From assembly GCF_020165195.1 (NCBI RefSeq), contig NZ_JAIUHR010000008.1, positions 124,001 to 188,000 on the forward strand: a stretch of DNA of 64,000 bases, given 5' to 3'. The stretch is from Mesorhizobium sp. CA14. GTDB taxonomy: Bacteria; Pseudomonadota; Alphaproteobacteria; Rhizobiales; Rhizobiaceae. Below are positions 25,618-33,897 of this stretch, one piece after another. The notes beneath the pieces are model-generated. The model made no database searches and was not told the origin of the DNA. It saw nothing but the letters and a program-made list of their open reading frames with translations. Position numbers and translations under genes: made by a program. The number at the start of each line of letters is the position of its first letter. The first letter of the stretch is position 1.

Positions 25618-26517
25618 ATGGATACATTGACGCGCATGCGCGCCTTCATCGACGTGGTCGAGGCGGAAGGCTTTTCGGCCGCGGCGCGCAAGATCGGCCG
25701 CTCCAAGGCGCTTTTGTCGAAATATGTGCGCGAGCTGGAAGACGAGCTTGGCGCGCTGCTCTTGAACCGCACAACGCGCCAATTCTCGCTGACCGAAGCC
25801 GGCCACACCTATTATCAGCGCGCTTCCGAAATCGTGCGCGAGGTCGACAGCCTCGCCGAGGCTGTGCGCCAGTCTTCCGGCGACGTTCGCGGCAGGATCA
25901 AGCTGTCGGCCGCCCGCACCTTCGCCGATGCGCCGATCGGTCAGTCGCTGGTCGACTTCGCCAGGCAGCATCCCGACATCGTGCTCGACATCCATCTCGA
26001 CGACCGCTTCGTCGACCTCGTCGAGGAAGGTTTCGACCTTGCCGTGCGCATCTCGCGGCTGGAGAACTCCTCGCTGATCGCCAGGCGGTTGGCGCCATTC
26101 TCGGTCAGGCTTTGCGCGTCGCCGGAGCTGATCGCCAAGCATGGCAAGCCGACACGTCCGCAGGATCTCGCCAATATGCCCTGCATCGTCGACACCAACG
26201 GCCGCTCGCTATCCAACTGGCGCTTCAAGGGCGAGGGCGAGGACTCCATCAGCGTCGCCGTTTCGGGTCCGATCGAGGTCAACAGCCCGATCGTGGCGAG
26301 AGCCGCCGCGCTCTCCGGCCTCGGCTTTGCCATGCTGCCGGATTTCATCGCCGCCTCCGACGTCGCATCCGGCAAGCTGGTCACTGCGCTCGACGATCGT
26401 CTCCTGGCGGGCACCGGCATCTTCGCCGTCTACCCGCACCGCCGCTATCTGCCGGCCAAGGTAAGGGTCCTCGTCGATTTCCTGGTGCAGTGGTTCAAGA
26501 CGCGCGACACAGCGTGA
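25618..26517 (+). CDS. LysR-family transcriptional regulator
   Basis: A 299-residue regulator. The HTH is at residues 1-60 (MRAFIDVVEAEGFSAAARKIGRSKALLSKYVRELEDELGALLLNRTTR in pieces), followed by the effector-binding domain beginning at VRGRIKLSAARTFADAPIGQ. It starts 2 nt after the amidase stop, so both are probably co-transcribed and it may control its own operon. The internal pattern ALPRFIASDVASGKLV-like (DFIAASDVASGKLV) fits the CrgA/DsdC-like LTTR subgroup. Ligand unknown. Confidence 0.94.
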   Translation: MDTLTRMRAFIDVVEAEGFSAAARKIGRSKALLSKYVRELEDELGALLLNRTTRQFSLTEAGHTYYQRASEIVREVDSLAEAVRQSSGDVRGRIKLSAARTFADAPIGQSLVDFARQHPDIVLDIHLDDRFVDLVEEGFDLAVRISRLENSSLIARRLAPFSVRLCASPELIAKHGKPTRPQDLANMPCIVDTNGRSLSNWRFKGEGEDSISVAVSGPIEVNSPIVARAAALSGLGFAMLPDFIAASDVASGKLVTALDDRLLAGTGIFAVYPHRRYLPAKVRVLVDFLVQWFKTRDTA

Positions 26518-26577
26518 TGACCCGCGTCCCAATTTCGCCCCCTTTATGCTAACTCTCGGGCCCCGCTCCCGAAGTCG

Positions 26578-27264
26578 ATGGAATCGCGGCCACGAATGCA
26601 TCTGAAAAAGCAAGCAACCATGCTGGCTTCGGCCCTCGCGGTCATGTTCGCCTCGGTCGAGCAGGCCGAAGTGCACCCGCATGTCTTCGCCGAGGCGCGC
26701 CTCGACGTCATCCTCAGCCAGGATCACCAAAGTGTGACGGCGCTGCGCCACCTTTGGCGCTTCGACGACCTGTTTTCGAGTACAGTGATGATGGAGTTCG
26801 ATAAGAACTCCGATCTGAAACTTGACGACAAAGAGCTCAAGGAAGTGGCCGACACCGTCCATTCCTCGCTGGCCGAGTTCAATTACTTCCAGCTCGTAAC
26901 CCAGGACGGCAAGGACGTGCCGATGGTGCCGCCGCCGCATCTGATGGCGAACTTCGAGAACGACCAGTTGATCATCCTGTTCGAGTCGCAGCCGAAGACC
27001 CCGATCAAGCTCGCCGGCAAAGTCGACATCGGCGTCTACGATCCGACCTTCTACACGGCGATCGACTTTACCGACGACGCCAACCTTGCCGTCGAAGGCC
27101 TGCCCTCGACCTGCACCAAGAAAGTCATCCGGCCCGATCCTGACGAGGCGATCAAGGAAAACCAGAAGACCCTGACGGAGGCGTTCTTCAACGATCCGAC
27201 AGGCACCAACATGAGCAAGATCTTCGCCACCAAGCTCGAGTTGAACTGCCCGCCGGAAGGATGA
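26578..27264 (+). CDS. DUF1007 family periplasmic protein
   Basis: A 228-residue exported protein. The signal peptide (MLASALAVMFASVEQAEVHPH) precedes HPHVFAEARLDVIL and a D-rich segment EFDKNSDLKLDDKELKEV; this pattern is DUF1007, a family found beside nickel/cobalt exporters of the RcnA/NiCoT type. It probably binds metal in the periplasm, with His-rich N-terminus HPH. A second ATG at 26596 is an alternative start. The Ni/Co transporter begins 7 nt after the stop. Confidence 0.9.
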   Translation: MESRPRMHLKKQATMLASALAVMFASVEQAEVHPHVFAEARLDVILSQDHQSVTALRHLWRFDDLFSSTVMMEFDKNSDLKLDDKELKEVADTVHSSLAEFNYFQLVTQDGKDVPMVPPPHLMANFENDQLIILFESQPKTPIKLAGKVDIGVYDPTFYTAIDFTDDANLAVEGLPSTCTKKVIRPDPDEAIKENQKTLTEAFFNDPTGTNMSKIFATKLELNCPPEG

Positions 27265-27271
27265 TTTGGTG

Positions 27272-28591
27272 ATGAAACCACCGCTGCGCGCAAGCAGGTT
27301 CCGCAAAAGTGTCTCACGGTTTTGCGATCGGATCCTGCGACAAACAAGGGAATCTAAGCGGATATTCGTGGGACATCCCACGAATATCCGACTGGCGCTC
27401 TGCCTTTTGGCCGTCACCCTGGTGATCACCCATTTGCCTGTCGTGGCGCATGCGCAAAGCTCGCTCGGCATCGGCACCAATGACGGCATGGCGCCGACCA
27501 CCACGGGTCCGTTCGCCCATATCCTGATGTGGATCAATCTCAGGCAGCAGGAATTCTACCATTCGCTCGCGGCCGCCATGAAGGCGATGCGCCAGGACGG
27601 CAGCAAGCTCTGGCTGCTGATCGGGCTTTCCTTCGCCTATGGCATCTTCCACGCCGCCGGCCCCGGCCACGGCAAGGCGGTCATTTCCTCCTATATGGTC
27701 GCCAACGAAGTGGCGCTGAAGCGTGGCATCATGCTCTCCTTCGTCTCGGCGCTGCTGCAGGGCCTGACGGCGGTGGTCGTCATGATGCTCGCCTATTTCG
27801 TGCTGCGCGGCACCGCGATCTCGATGACCGACGCGGCCTGGTTCCTGGAAATCTCGAGCTATGTGCTGGTCACCCTGTTCGGCGGCTGGCTGTTGTGGCG
27901 CAAGCTCGGTCCGTCGATCCTGCGCCTGTTCGGCAGGACGCCTGCCTACAGCCTGTCGGCCGCCCATGCCGGCCATTCGCATGGCGGGCAGGCGGGCCAC
28001 TCGCATGCTCCTGCGCATTCCCATGCCAGCCGTTCTCACGCTCGTGCGCATGCGCACGCCGCGCATTCCCATGCACTGCACGCGCATGACGATCACGACC
28101 ATGTTCATCATGACCATTCGCAAGGCCACGATCATGGTGCGCATGATCACCACCATCACGCCGACCACGACCACGGGCACGTCCACCACGACCATGGCCC
28201 TGGCGAAGTCTGCGAGACCTGTGGCCATTCGCATGCCCCGGATCCGGCGATGCTGTCGGGTGACCGCTTTGATTGGAAGACCGCCTGGTCGGCGGTGGCC
28301 GCCGTCGGCATCCGCCCCTGCTCCGGCGCGCTGATCGTGCTGAGCTTCGCTCTGCTCAACGGACTGTGGGTGGGAGGGCTGCTGTCGGTGCTTGCGATGT
28401 CGATCGGTACCGCGATCACCGTCTCGGCGCTGGCGACGATCGCGGTGCTGGCGAAGAACTGGGCCGTCTATTTCGCCGGCGATGGACGCATCGGCAACCG
28501 TATCCATTCCATCGTCGAGATCGGCGGCGCCGCCTTCATCTTCCTGGTCGGACTGCTGCTTCTGTCGGCCGGCCTGTCGGGCGGCGCCTGA
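27272..28591 (+). CDS. Nickel/cobalt transporter of the NiCoT/RcnA type with His-rich loop
   Basis: Moves Ni2+ or Co2+ across the inner membrane (439 residues). The conserved motif IFHAAGPGHGKAVISSYMVAN lies in the first helices, and a cytoplasmic or periplasmic loop (residues about 225-315) contains over 35 histidines, followed by the helix pair WKTAWSAVAAVGIRPCSGALIVL. The ATG at 27272 has a GGAAGG site and is 7 nt from the DUF1007 stop. Between this start and the hydrophobic signal RLALCLLAVTLVITHLP lie a family A repeat (27288-27349) and a palindrome (27360-27389), translated in frame as a basic N-terminal extension. A GTG at 27368 is the other possible start. Confidence 0.88.
   Translation: MKPPLRASRFRKSVSRFCDRILRQTRESKRIFVGHPTNIRLALCLLAVTLVITHLPVVAHAQSSLGIGTNDGMAPTTTGPFAHILMWINLRQQEFYHSLAAAMKAMRQDGSKLWLLIGLSFAYGIFHAAGPGHGKAVISSYMVANEVALKRGIMLSFVSALLQGLTAVVVMMLAYFVLRGTAISMTDAAWFLEISSYVLVTLFGGWLLWRKLGPSILRLFGRTPAYSLSAAHAGHSHGGQAGHSHAPAHSHASRSHARAHAHAAHSHALHAHDDHDHVHHDHSQGHDHGAHDHHHHADHDHGHVHHDHGPGEVCETCGHSHAPDPAMLSGDRFDWKTAWSAVAAVGIRPCSGALIVLSFALLNGLWVGGLLSVLAMSIGTAITVSALATIAVLAKNWAVYFAGDGRIGNRIHSIVEIGGAAFIFLVGLLLLSAGLSGGA
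27288..27349. repeat. Palindromic repeat, family A, diverged copy 3, inside a coding sequence
   Basis: Arms GCAGGTTCC and GGATCCTGC (one mismatch), with CGCAAAAGTG...GGTTTTGCG inside and CAAACAAGG at the end, match the plan of the copies at 6187 and 21840. It is placed in frame after the start of the Ni/Co transporter gene, encoding about residues 6-26. Confidence 0.75.
27360..27389. other. Perfect 30-bp palindrome near the Ni/Co transporter start
   Basis: GGATATTCGTGGGA (27360-27373), CA, then its exact complement (27376-27389). It is inside the annotated frame, just upstream of the signal-peptide helix. A metal-responsive operator or an mRNA hairpin masking the GTG at 27368 are both possible. 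Confidence 0.8.
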
Positions 28592-28655
28592 CCAGGCAGT
28601 GCCCAAATTGTATTGAGCTTCGGGTCAGGCCGGCATCACTTGGTATCGACAGACG

Positions 28656-29630
28656 TCAGGCGATCTTTCCGCCAAGCTCATCCTCGATATGCGCCCGAAT
28701 GATCTCGTCAAAGCTGCTTTCGGCGGCAAAGCCGAGTTCCCGCGCCCGCCTGGCCTCGAATCGCGTCGGCCAGCCTTTGACGATCGCCCAGATGGTTTCG
28801 TCGGGGTGCTCGCGGATCCGCTTCGCGACCTCGACGCCGGCAATGCGCTCCAGCGCCTCGATCTGCTCGCCGACGGTGACGGCGACGCCTGGCATTGTGA
28901 GGTTGCGGCGCGGACCGACCTTGTCGCCGTCTATCTCAGCCGCATGGATGAGGAAATTCACCGCCGAGCGCGGGCTGGCATGGGTGTGCAGCACCGAGCG
29001 CGGCACCGGCAGGATCGCGTCCTGCCCGGCGAGCGGCTCGCGGATAATGCCTGAGAAGAAGCTCGACGCCGCCTTGTTCGGCTTGCCGGGGCGAACGCAG
29101 ATCGTCGGCAGCCGGATGCCGATACCGTCGAAGAAGCCGCGCCGCGTATAGTCGGCGAGCAGCGCTTCGCTCACCTGCTTCTGCGTGCCGTAAGAGGTGA
29201 GCGGCGTCGGATGGAACTCATCCGGGATGACATCCGGGAACGGCGCGCCGAACACGGCGATCGACGAGGTGAAGACGAGGCGCGGCGCGAAGGCCGCCAG
29301 ACGCACCGCGTCGAACAGCGCGCGCGTGCCGTCGAGATTGACCCGGTAGCCCAGATCGAAATTGGCTTCCGCCTCGCCCGACACGATGCCCGCCAGATGG
29401 AATATCACGTCCGGGCGCGGAGCTACGAGAGCCGCCATGGCGCCGGGCGCGGACAGGTCGCCAGTGTGGATCGAGACATCGACGCCCGTGAGCGGCGGCG
29501 CTGGCGGCGCCACGATATCATGCAGGTCGAGCGCCGTTATTTTGCGCCCGCGCAGCGTGCCGTCCTTGGCGAGCCGCGCGATAAGCTTGCGGCCGACCAT
29601 GCCGGCCGCGCCCGTGATCAGAATTCTCAT
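28656..29630 (-). CDS. denD: NAD-dependent dehydrogenase of the D-erythronate (DenD) type
   Basis: A 324-residue extended SDR. The Rossmann motif MRILITGAAGMVGRKLI opens the protein at the ATG at 29630; a conserved patch HLAGIVSGEAEANFDLGYRVNLDGTRALFDAVR (in two parts) is the hallmark I associate with DenD, which oxidises D-erythronate at C2. The catalytic SYGTQKQ (YxxxK variant) and PTICVRPGKPNKAASSF follow. It begins 2 nt after a small membrane protein gene. No other erythronate gene is nearby, so the substrate is inferred. Confidence 0.86.
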   Translation of the reverse strand: MRILITGAAGMVGRKLIARLAKDGTLRGRKITALDLHDIVAPPAPPLTGVDVSIHTGDLSAPGAMAALVAPRPDVIFHLAGIVSGEAEANFDLGYRVNLDGTRALFDAVRLAAFAPRLVFTSSIAVFGAPFPDVIPDEFHPTPLTSYGTQKQVSEALLADYTRRGFFDGIGIRLPTICVRPGKPNKAASSFFSGIIREPLAGQDAILPVPRSVLHTHASPRSAVNFLIHAAEIDGDKVGPRRNLTMPGVAVTVGEQIEALERIAGVEVAKRIREHPDETIWAIVKGWPTRFEARRARELGFAAESSFDEIIRAHIEDELGGKIA

Positions 29631-29632
29631 CT

Positions 29633-29839
29633 TCAGAGACCTTTCTTGCGTTGGCTGCGTCCGCGCAGCCACAGGACGACGAACAGCCCGACCATGAAGA
29701 CAACGGCGATGACGGCCGCCAGCACCGTCGACACCTTGCCCGCGGCCAGCATGATTGCCGGCAGGAAATAGGCGGCGAGGCCGAACAGGAGCAGTATCAC
29801 CGCCGCGGCGAACGCCGCGTTCTTTGTGTCACGATCCAT
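29633..29839 (-). CDS. Small membrane protein (hypothetical)
   Basis: A 68-residue protein with two predicted membrane helices (AAFAAAVILLLFGLAAYFLPAI and TVLAAVIAVVFMVGLFVVLWL, approximate) and a basic C-terminus RGRSQRKKG. It starts 51 nt after the zinc exporter and ends 2 nt before denD, so it is probably co-transcribed with both. No function recognised. Confidence 0.7.
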   Translation of the reverse strand: MDRDTKNAAFAAAVILLLFGLAAYFLPAIMLAAGKVSTVLAAVIAVVFMVGLFVVLWLRGRSQRKKGL

Positions 29840-29890
29840 CAGCGGAAGGTCCTCATTTCGAGGCTGTTCGGTTTCATCGTCACGGCGGGA

Positions 29891-30886
29891 TCAGTGATAA
29901 TGCCGGCGATCGGCAGGCGCGCCATGCGCGTGGTCGTGATCATGGTGATGGTCGTGCTGGTCATGGCTGTCGGCGCATTGTCCGAATTCGGGCTCGACCG
30001 TGGCATGATCGATGCCGTGCTTGACCGCAAGCCGCTTCTTGATGGCGCTCACCGCCACATGCGGATCGACGCCGTCGTTCAGGCAGGCATGCAGCGTCGC
30101 CATGTTGGACGTCCCGTCGAGCGACCAGACATGCATGTGATGTACCTCGCGCACGCCTTTGACCGCGCTTTCGATGTCCTTGGCGACCATGTCGCGGTCG
30201 AGGCTTGCCGGCACGCCTTCCAGCAGGACGTGGGCCGCCTCGCGCATCAGCGACCATGCCGTCGAGAGAATGAGCAGCGACACCAGCACCGACAGGATCG
30301 GATCGATCGGCGTCCACCCCGTCGCCACGATGATGATGGCGGCGACGATCGCCGCCGCGGAACCCAGCAGATCGCCCAGCACATGCAGGATGGCGCCGCG
30401 CATGTTGAGGCTTTCCCGATCGCCGCCATGCAGCACGAAGAAGGAGGCGATGTTGACCATGAGCCCTGCCACCGCCACCACCAGCATCGGCCCGCCGAGC
30501 ACCGGCGCCGGATTCATCAGCCGCCCCCAGGCCTCGTAGATGATCCAGAGCGCAATGACGAAGATGGCGATGCCGTTGGTGTAGGCGACCAGCGTCTTCA
30601 CCCGGGCGAAGCCATAGGTGAGACGGCCAGTAGCCGGACGGCCCGTCAGATGGAAGGCATACCAGGCAAGACCAAGCGCTATGGCGTCGGCCAGCATGTG
30701 CCCGGCATCGGCGACCAGCGCCAGCGATCCGGTCAGCCAGCCGCCGAGCGCCTCGGCGACCATGAAGCCCGCGGTCAGGCAGGTCGCGATCAGCACCCGC
30801 TTCTTGTCGGTCGAGCCATGCACATGGCCAGCGGCATGGCTGTGACCGGCCGAGTCATGATCGTGCGAAGCGTGGTCGTGCGCCAT
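29891..30886 (-). CDS. Cation diffusion facilitator zinc exporter (ZitB/CzcD-like)
   Basis: Exports Zn2+ (or Co2+/Cd2+) in exchange for protons across the inner membrane. The 331-residue protein has six predicted helices. Metal-site motifs are the HxxxD elements HMLAD (H63, D67) in helix 2 and HVLGD (H168, D172) in helix 5. The N-terminus (HDHASHDHDSAGHSHAAGHVH) and the C-terminus are His-rich. The last 90 residues form the cytoplasmic dimerisation domain. It is near, but not co-directional with, the Ni/Co transporter. Confidence 0.94.
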   Translation of the reverse strand: MAHDHASHDHDSAGHSHAAGHVHGSTDKKRVLIATCLTAGFMVAEALGGWLTGSLALVADAGHMLADAIALGLAWYAFHLTGRPATGRLTYGFARVKTLVAYTNGIAIFVIALWIIYEAWGRLMNPAPVLGGPMLVVAVAGLMVNIASFFVLHGGDRESLNMRGAILHVLGDLLGSAAAIVAAIIIVATGWTPIDPILSVLVSLLILSTAWSLMREAAHVLLEGVPASLDRDMVAKDIESAVKGVREVHHMHVWSLDGTSNMATLHACLNDGVDPHVAVSAIKKRLAVKHGIDHATVEPEFGQCADSHDQHDHHHDHDHAHGAPADRRHYH

Positions 30887-30943
30887 TGCCGAAACTCCTG
30901 TCCGACCTGCCGCAAGCGGTTTTCCGCTTCCGGAGATCGTGGT

Positions 30944-31630
30944 CTACGCGCCAAACTCGGCGCGAAAATCCTCAAGCCGCCGCTTCTGGCCGCCTTCGCT
31001 GTCGAAATTCGCCGGATCGAGCCAGGCTTCATGGGCTTTGCGCAAGGCCGGCCATTCCTTGTCGATGATCGAATACCACGCCGTATCGCGGTTTTCACCC
31101 TTGACCACAAGATGCTGGCGGAAGATGCCTTCGAACTTGAAGCCGAAGCGTTCGGCAGCGCGCTTCGAGGGCTCGTTGCGGTTGTTGCACTTCCACTCGT
31201 AGCGGCGGTAGCCGAGATCGTCGAAAAGATATTTCGCAAACAGGAACTGCGCCTCGGTCGCTGCCGGCTTGCGCGAGATCAGCGGACCCCAATAGATGTT
31301 GCCGATTTCGCCGACGCCGTTATTGGCGTCGATGCGCATCAGCGTCTGGCGCCCGGCGATCTTGCCGCTCGCCTTGTCGATGACGGTGAAGAACAGCGGA
31401 TCCTCGCTGGCTTCGGCCTTGTCGAGCCAAGGCTGGAAGGCGGCGCGGGTTTCCGGCGGATAGTCGGGCAGCCACGCGAAACGTCCGCCGGCATCCGAAA
31501 CCGAGGAGGCCTCGTAGAGGCCGTCGCCATGCTTTGCCGCGCTCAGCGGCTCGAGCCTGACGATGCGTCCCTCGATCGCCTTGCGTTCCGGCCGCGGGCG
31601 CGGCTGCCAATTCTTCAGATCTTCCGGCAC
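30944..31630 (-). CDS. GNAT acetyltransferase, RimJ/RimL type
   Basis: A 228-residue acetyltransferase. It opens with PRPERKAIEGRIVRLEPLSA and has the RimL-type pattern FFTVIDKASGKIAGRQTLMRID, IGNIYWGPLISRKPAATEA and YLFDDLGYRRYEWKCNNRNEPSKRAAERFGFKFEG (in pieces). The substrate may be a protein N-terminus or a small molecule. The GTG at 31630 is chosen because GGATTGGAG lies 5 nt upstream; 31636 is also possible. It is divergent from the aminotransferase at 31713. Confidence 0.88.
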   Translation of the reverse strand: MPEDLKNWQPRPRPERKAIEGRIVRLEPLSAAKHGDGLYEASSVSDAGGRFAWLPDYPPETRAAFQPWLDKAEASEDPLFFTVIDKASGKIAGRQTLMRIDANNGVGEIGNIYWGPLISRKPAATEAQFLFAKYLFDDLGYRRYEWKCNNRNEPSKRAAERFGFKFEGIFRQHLVVKGENRDTAWYSIIDKEWPALRKAHEAWLDPANFDSEGGQKRRLEDFRAEFGA

Positions 31631-31712
31631 GGCCACTCCAATCCGTTTGACTTTTGCTGGCGGACGGTCACAAAAACGCTCGCCTACAGAAAGAACCACA
31701 GGGACGGGAAAA

Positions 31713-32897
31713 ATGCTCCACACGATCGCGGCCTTCGACCGGCTCGGCGAGGAAAATGCCTTCGCGGTGCTCGCCAGGGCCACCGCGCTTGCCCACCAGG
31801 GCCGCGACATCATCAATCTCGGCATCGGCCAACCCGACTTCAAGACGCCGCAGCATATCGTCGAGGCGGCGATCAAGGCGCTGCGCGACGGCCACCACGG
31901 CTACACGCCGGCAAATGGGCTCTTGGCCACCCGCGAGGCAGTCGTGCGCCGCACGCTGACCACCACCGGCGTCGAGGTGTCGCCCGAGAATGTGATGATC
32001 CTGCCTGGCGGCAAGCCGACCATGTTCTGCGCGATCCTGATGTTCGGCGAGGCCGGCGCCGAAATCCTCTATCCCGATCCGGGCTTTCCGATCTACCGCT
32101 CGATGATCGAGTTCACCGGAGCCACGCCGGTGCCGGTTCCGATCCGCGAGGAGAATGGCTTTGCCTTCTCGGCCGACGAGACGCTGGCGCTGATTACGCC
32201 CAAGACCAGGCTGCTCATTCTCAATTCGCCGGCCAATCCGACCGGCGGCGTCACCCCGCGCGCCGAGATCGAGAAGCTGGTCAAGGGCCTGGAGAAGCAC
32301 CCGCAGGTCGCCATCATGTCGGACGAGATCTACGACGTCATGACCTATGACGGCGAGACCCACTGCTCGCTGCTCAACTTCCCCGAAATCCGCGATCGGT
32401 TGATCGTGCTCAACGGCTGGTCAAAGACCTGGGCGATGACGGGCTGGCGCATGGGCTGGTCGATCTGGCCGAATGGCGAAAAGGGCGCTTACCTCTACGA
32501 CAAGGTGCGCAAGCTGGCGGTGAATTGCTGGTCCTGCGTCAACGCGCCGAGCCAGTATGCCGGCATCGCCGCGATCGACGGCCCGCAGGACGATGTCGAA
32601 AAGATGATGCGCGCCTTCGACAATCGCAGGAAGATCGTGGTCGAAGGGCTGAATGCGCTGCCGGGCATTTCCTGCATCACGCCGAAGGGCGCCTTCTATG
32701 CCTTCCCCAATGTCTCGAGGACCGGCTGGAAGGCGAAGAAGCTTGCCTCGGCGCTGTTGGAGGATGCCGGCGTGGCGCTCATCGGCGGCCCCGATTTCGG
32801 CGTTCTCGGCGAAGGCTATATCCGCCTTTCCTACGCAAATTCCGAGGAGAACATCCTGCGCGCGCTGGAGCGGATCGAAGCGTTCCTGACGAAATGA
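31713..32897 (+). CDS. PLP-dependent aminotransferase class I/II (aspartate-type)
   Basis: A 394-residue aminotransferase. The PLP lysine is K238 in LNGWSKTWAMTGWRMGW, and the substrate-binding pattern LNSPANPTGG is conserved. It opens MLHTIAAFDRLGEENAFAVL at an ATG preceded by GGGACGGG. Similar rhizobial proteins act on aspartate, alanine or aromatic amino acids; the substrate cannot be chosen here. It is convergent with the SDR at 32910, with 12 nt between stops. Confidence 0.92.
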   Translation: MLHTIAAFDRLGEENAFAVLARATALAHQGRDIINLGIGQPDFKTPQHIVEAAIKALRDGHHGYTPANGLLATREAVVRRTLTTTGVEVSPENVMILPGGKPTMFCAILMFGEAGAEILYPDPGFPIYRSMIEFTGATPVPVPIREENGFAFSADETLALITPKTRLLILNSPANPTGGVTPRAEIEKLVKGLEKHPQVAIMSDEIYDVMTYDGETHCSLLNFPEIRDRLIVLNGWSKTWAMTGWRMGWSIWPNGEKGAYLYDKVRKLAVNCWSCVNAPSQYAGIAAIDGPQDDVEKMMRAFDNRRKIVVEGLNALPGISCITPKGAFYAFPNVSRTGWKAKKLASALLEDAGVALIGGPDFGVLGEGYIRLSYANSEENILRALERIEAFLTK

Positions 32898-32909
32898 CCC
32901 GTCAGGCGC

Positions 32910-33671
32910 TTACCCGCGCCCGACAAACGGCATCTTCGTCGCCATCACGGTCATGAACAGCACATTGGCGTCGAGCGGGAGGCTCGCCATATGCAGCACC
33001 GCGTCGGCGACGCGCTGCACATCCATTACCGCCTCGGCGGCGATGGAGCCGTCGGCCTGCGGCACGCCGACCGTCGTCGGCTGCACCATGTCGGTCAGCG
33101 CATTGCCGATATCGATCTGGCCGCAGGCGATGTCGAAGGGCCGGCCGTCGAGCGCCAGCGTCTTGGTGAGCCCGGTGATCGCGTGCTTGCTCGCCGTATA
33201 GGGCGCCGAGCCAGGGCGCGGCGCATAGGCCGACACGGAGCCGTTGTTGATGATGCGGCCGCCCATCGGCTTCTGCCTCCGCATCGCGCCGAAAGCCGCG
33301 CGGGCGCACAGGAACGAGCCGGTGAGGTTGACGCCCACGACATCGTTCCAGACCTCGACCGGGATCTCGTCGATCAGCGTCGACTTGTAGCCCATGCCGG
33401 CATTGTTGAAGAGCAGGTCGACGCGGCCGAAAGCCTCGAGCACCGTCTCGAACATGTCGTCGACTTCCTCGGCTTTGCTGATGTCGCAAGCGACGGCCAG
33501 CGCCTTGGCCTGCGTCTTGCCCGCCTCGGCGATCGCCTCCTCCAGCAGCGTCTTGCGGCGCCCGCAGAACACCGTGTTCCAGCCTGCCTTGAGCAGCGCC
33601 GTGGCGACGCTCTTGCCGATGCCGGTGCCGGCGCCGGTAACGATGGCGGTTTTCTCTACTATGGCTGTCAT
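32910..33671 (-). CDS. Short-chain dehydrogenase/reductase (SDR)
   Basis: A 253-residue classical SDR. The cofactor motif is TGAGTGIGKSVATALL, followed by NNAGMG, and the catalytic triad includes the Ser in NNGSVSA and YTASKHAITG (YxxxK). The ATG at 33671 has a GGAGG site 7 nt upstream. The substrate is not identifiable. It is convergent with the aminotransferase. Confidence 0.93.
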   Translation of the reverse strand: MTAIVEKTAIVTGAGTGIGKSVATALLKAGWNTVFCGRRKTLLEEAIAEAGKTQAKALAVACDISKAEEVDDMFETVLEAFGRVDLLFNNAGMGYKSTLIDEIPVEVWNDVVGVNLTGSFLCARAAFGAMRRQKPMGGRIINNGSVSAYAPRPGSAPYTASKHAITGLTKTLALDGRPFDIACGQIDIGNALTDMVQPTTVGVPQADGSIAAEAVMDVQRVADAVLHMASLPLDANVLFMTVMATKMPFVGRG

Positions 33672-33761
33672 CGCCGTCCTCCGGTCATGCATGGAAAGAC
33701 GTGGCATCGCAAATGCCTGGGGTCATGGCAAGCCACTGTTGGCAATAAAGAAAAGGCCAAC

Positions 33762-33788
33762 AAAAAGGGCGGCCATTGGCGACCGCCC
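33762..33788 (-). terminator. Terminator downstream of the TerB-like gene
   Basis: On the minus strand GGGCGGTCGCCAATGGCCGCCC (22 bases with a short loop) is followed by TTTTTG. It lies 110 nt downstream of the stop of the gene at 33898. Confidence 0.7.
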
Positions 33789-33897
33789 CGATCTGAACCG
33801 CGCTTGGGAGGAGGAAAAGCCGGTCCGACTGATTAGAATGATGCGCTTGCTGGGTGAACGAGAAGTTAACGGCAACCGCACCCGCTAACCCTGGCGT

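Noticed and set aside
27861..28334. Methionine- and threonine-rich frame overlapping the His-rich loop
   Set aside because: A shadow of the histidine codons of the Ni/Co transporter in another frame.
29651..32350. 899-codon open frame on the plus strand
   Set aside because: Runs antisense across the zinc exporter and acetyltransferase and out of frame with the aminotransferase; no homologous pattern.
33672..33897. Possible tRNA or small RNA between the SDR and TerB-like genes
   Set aside because: The fold fits only a terminator hairpin; no cloverleaf could be drawn.
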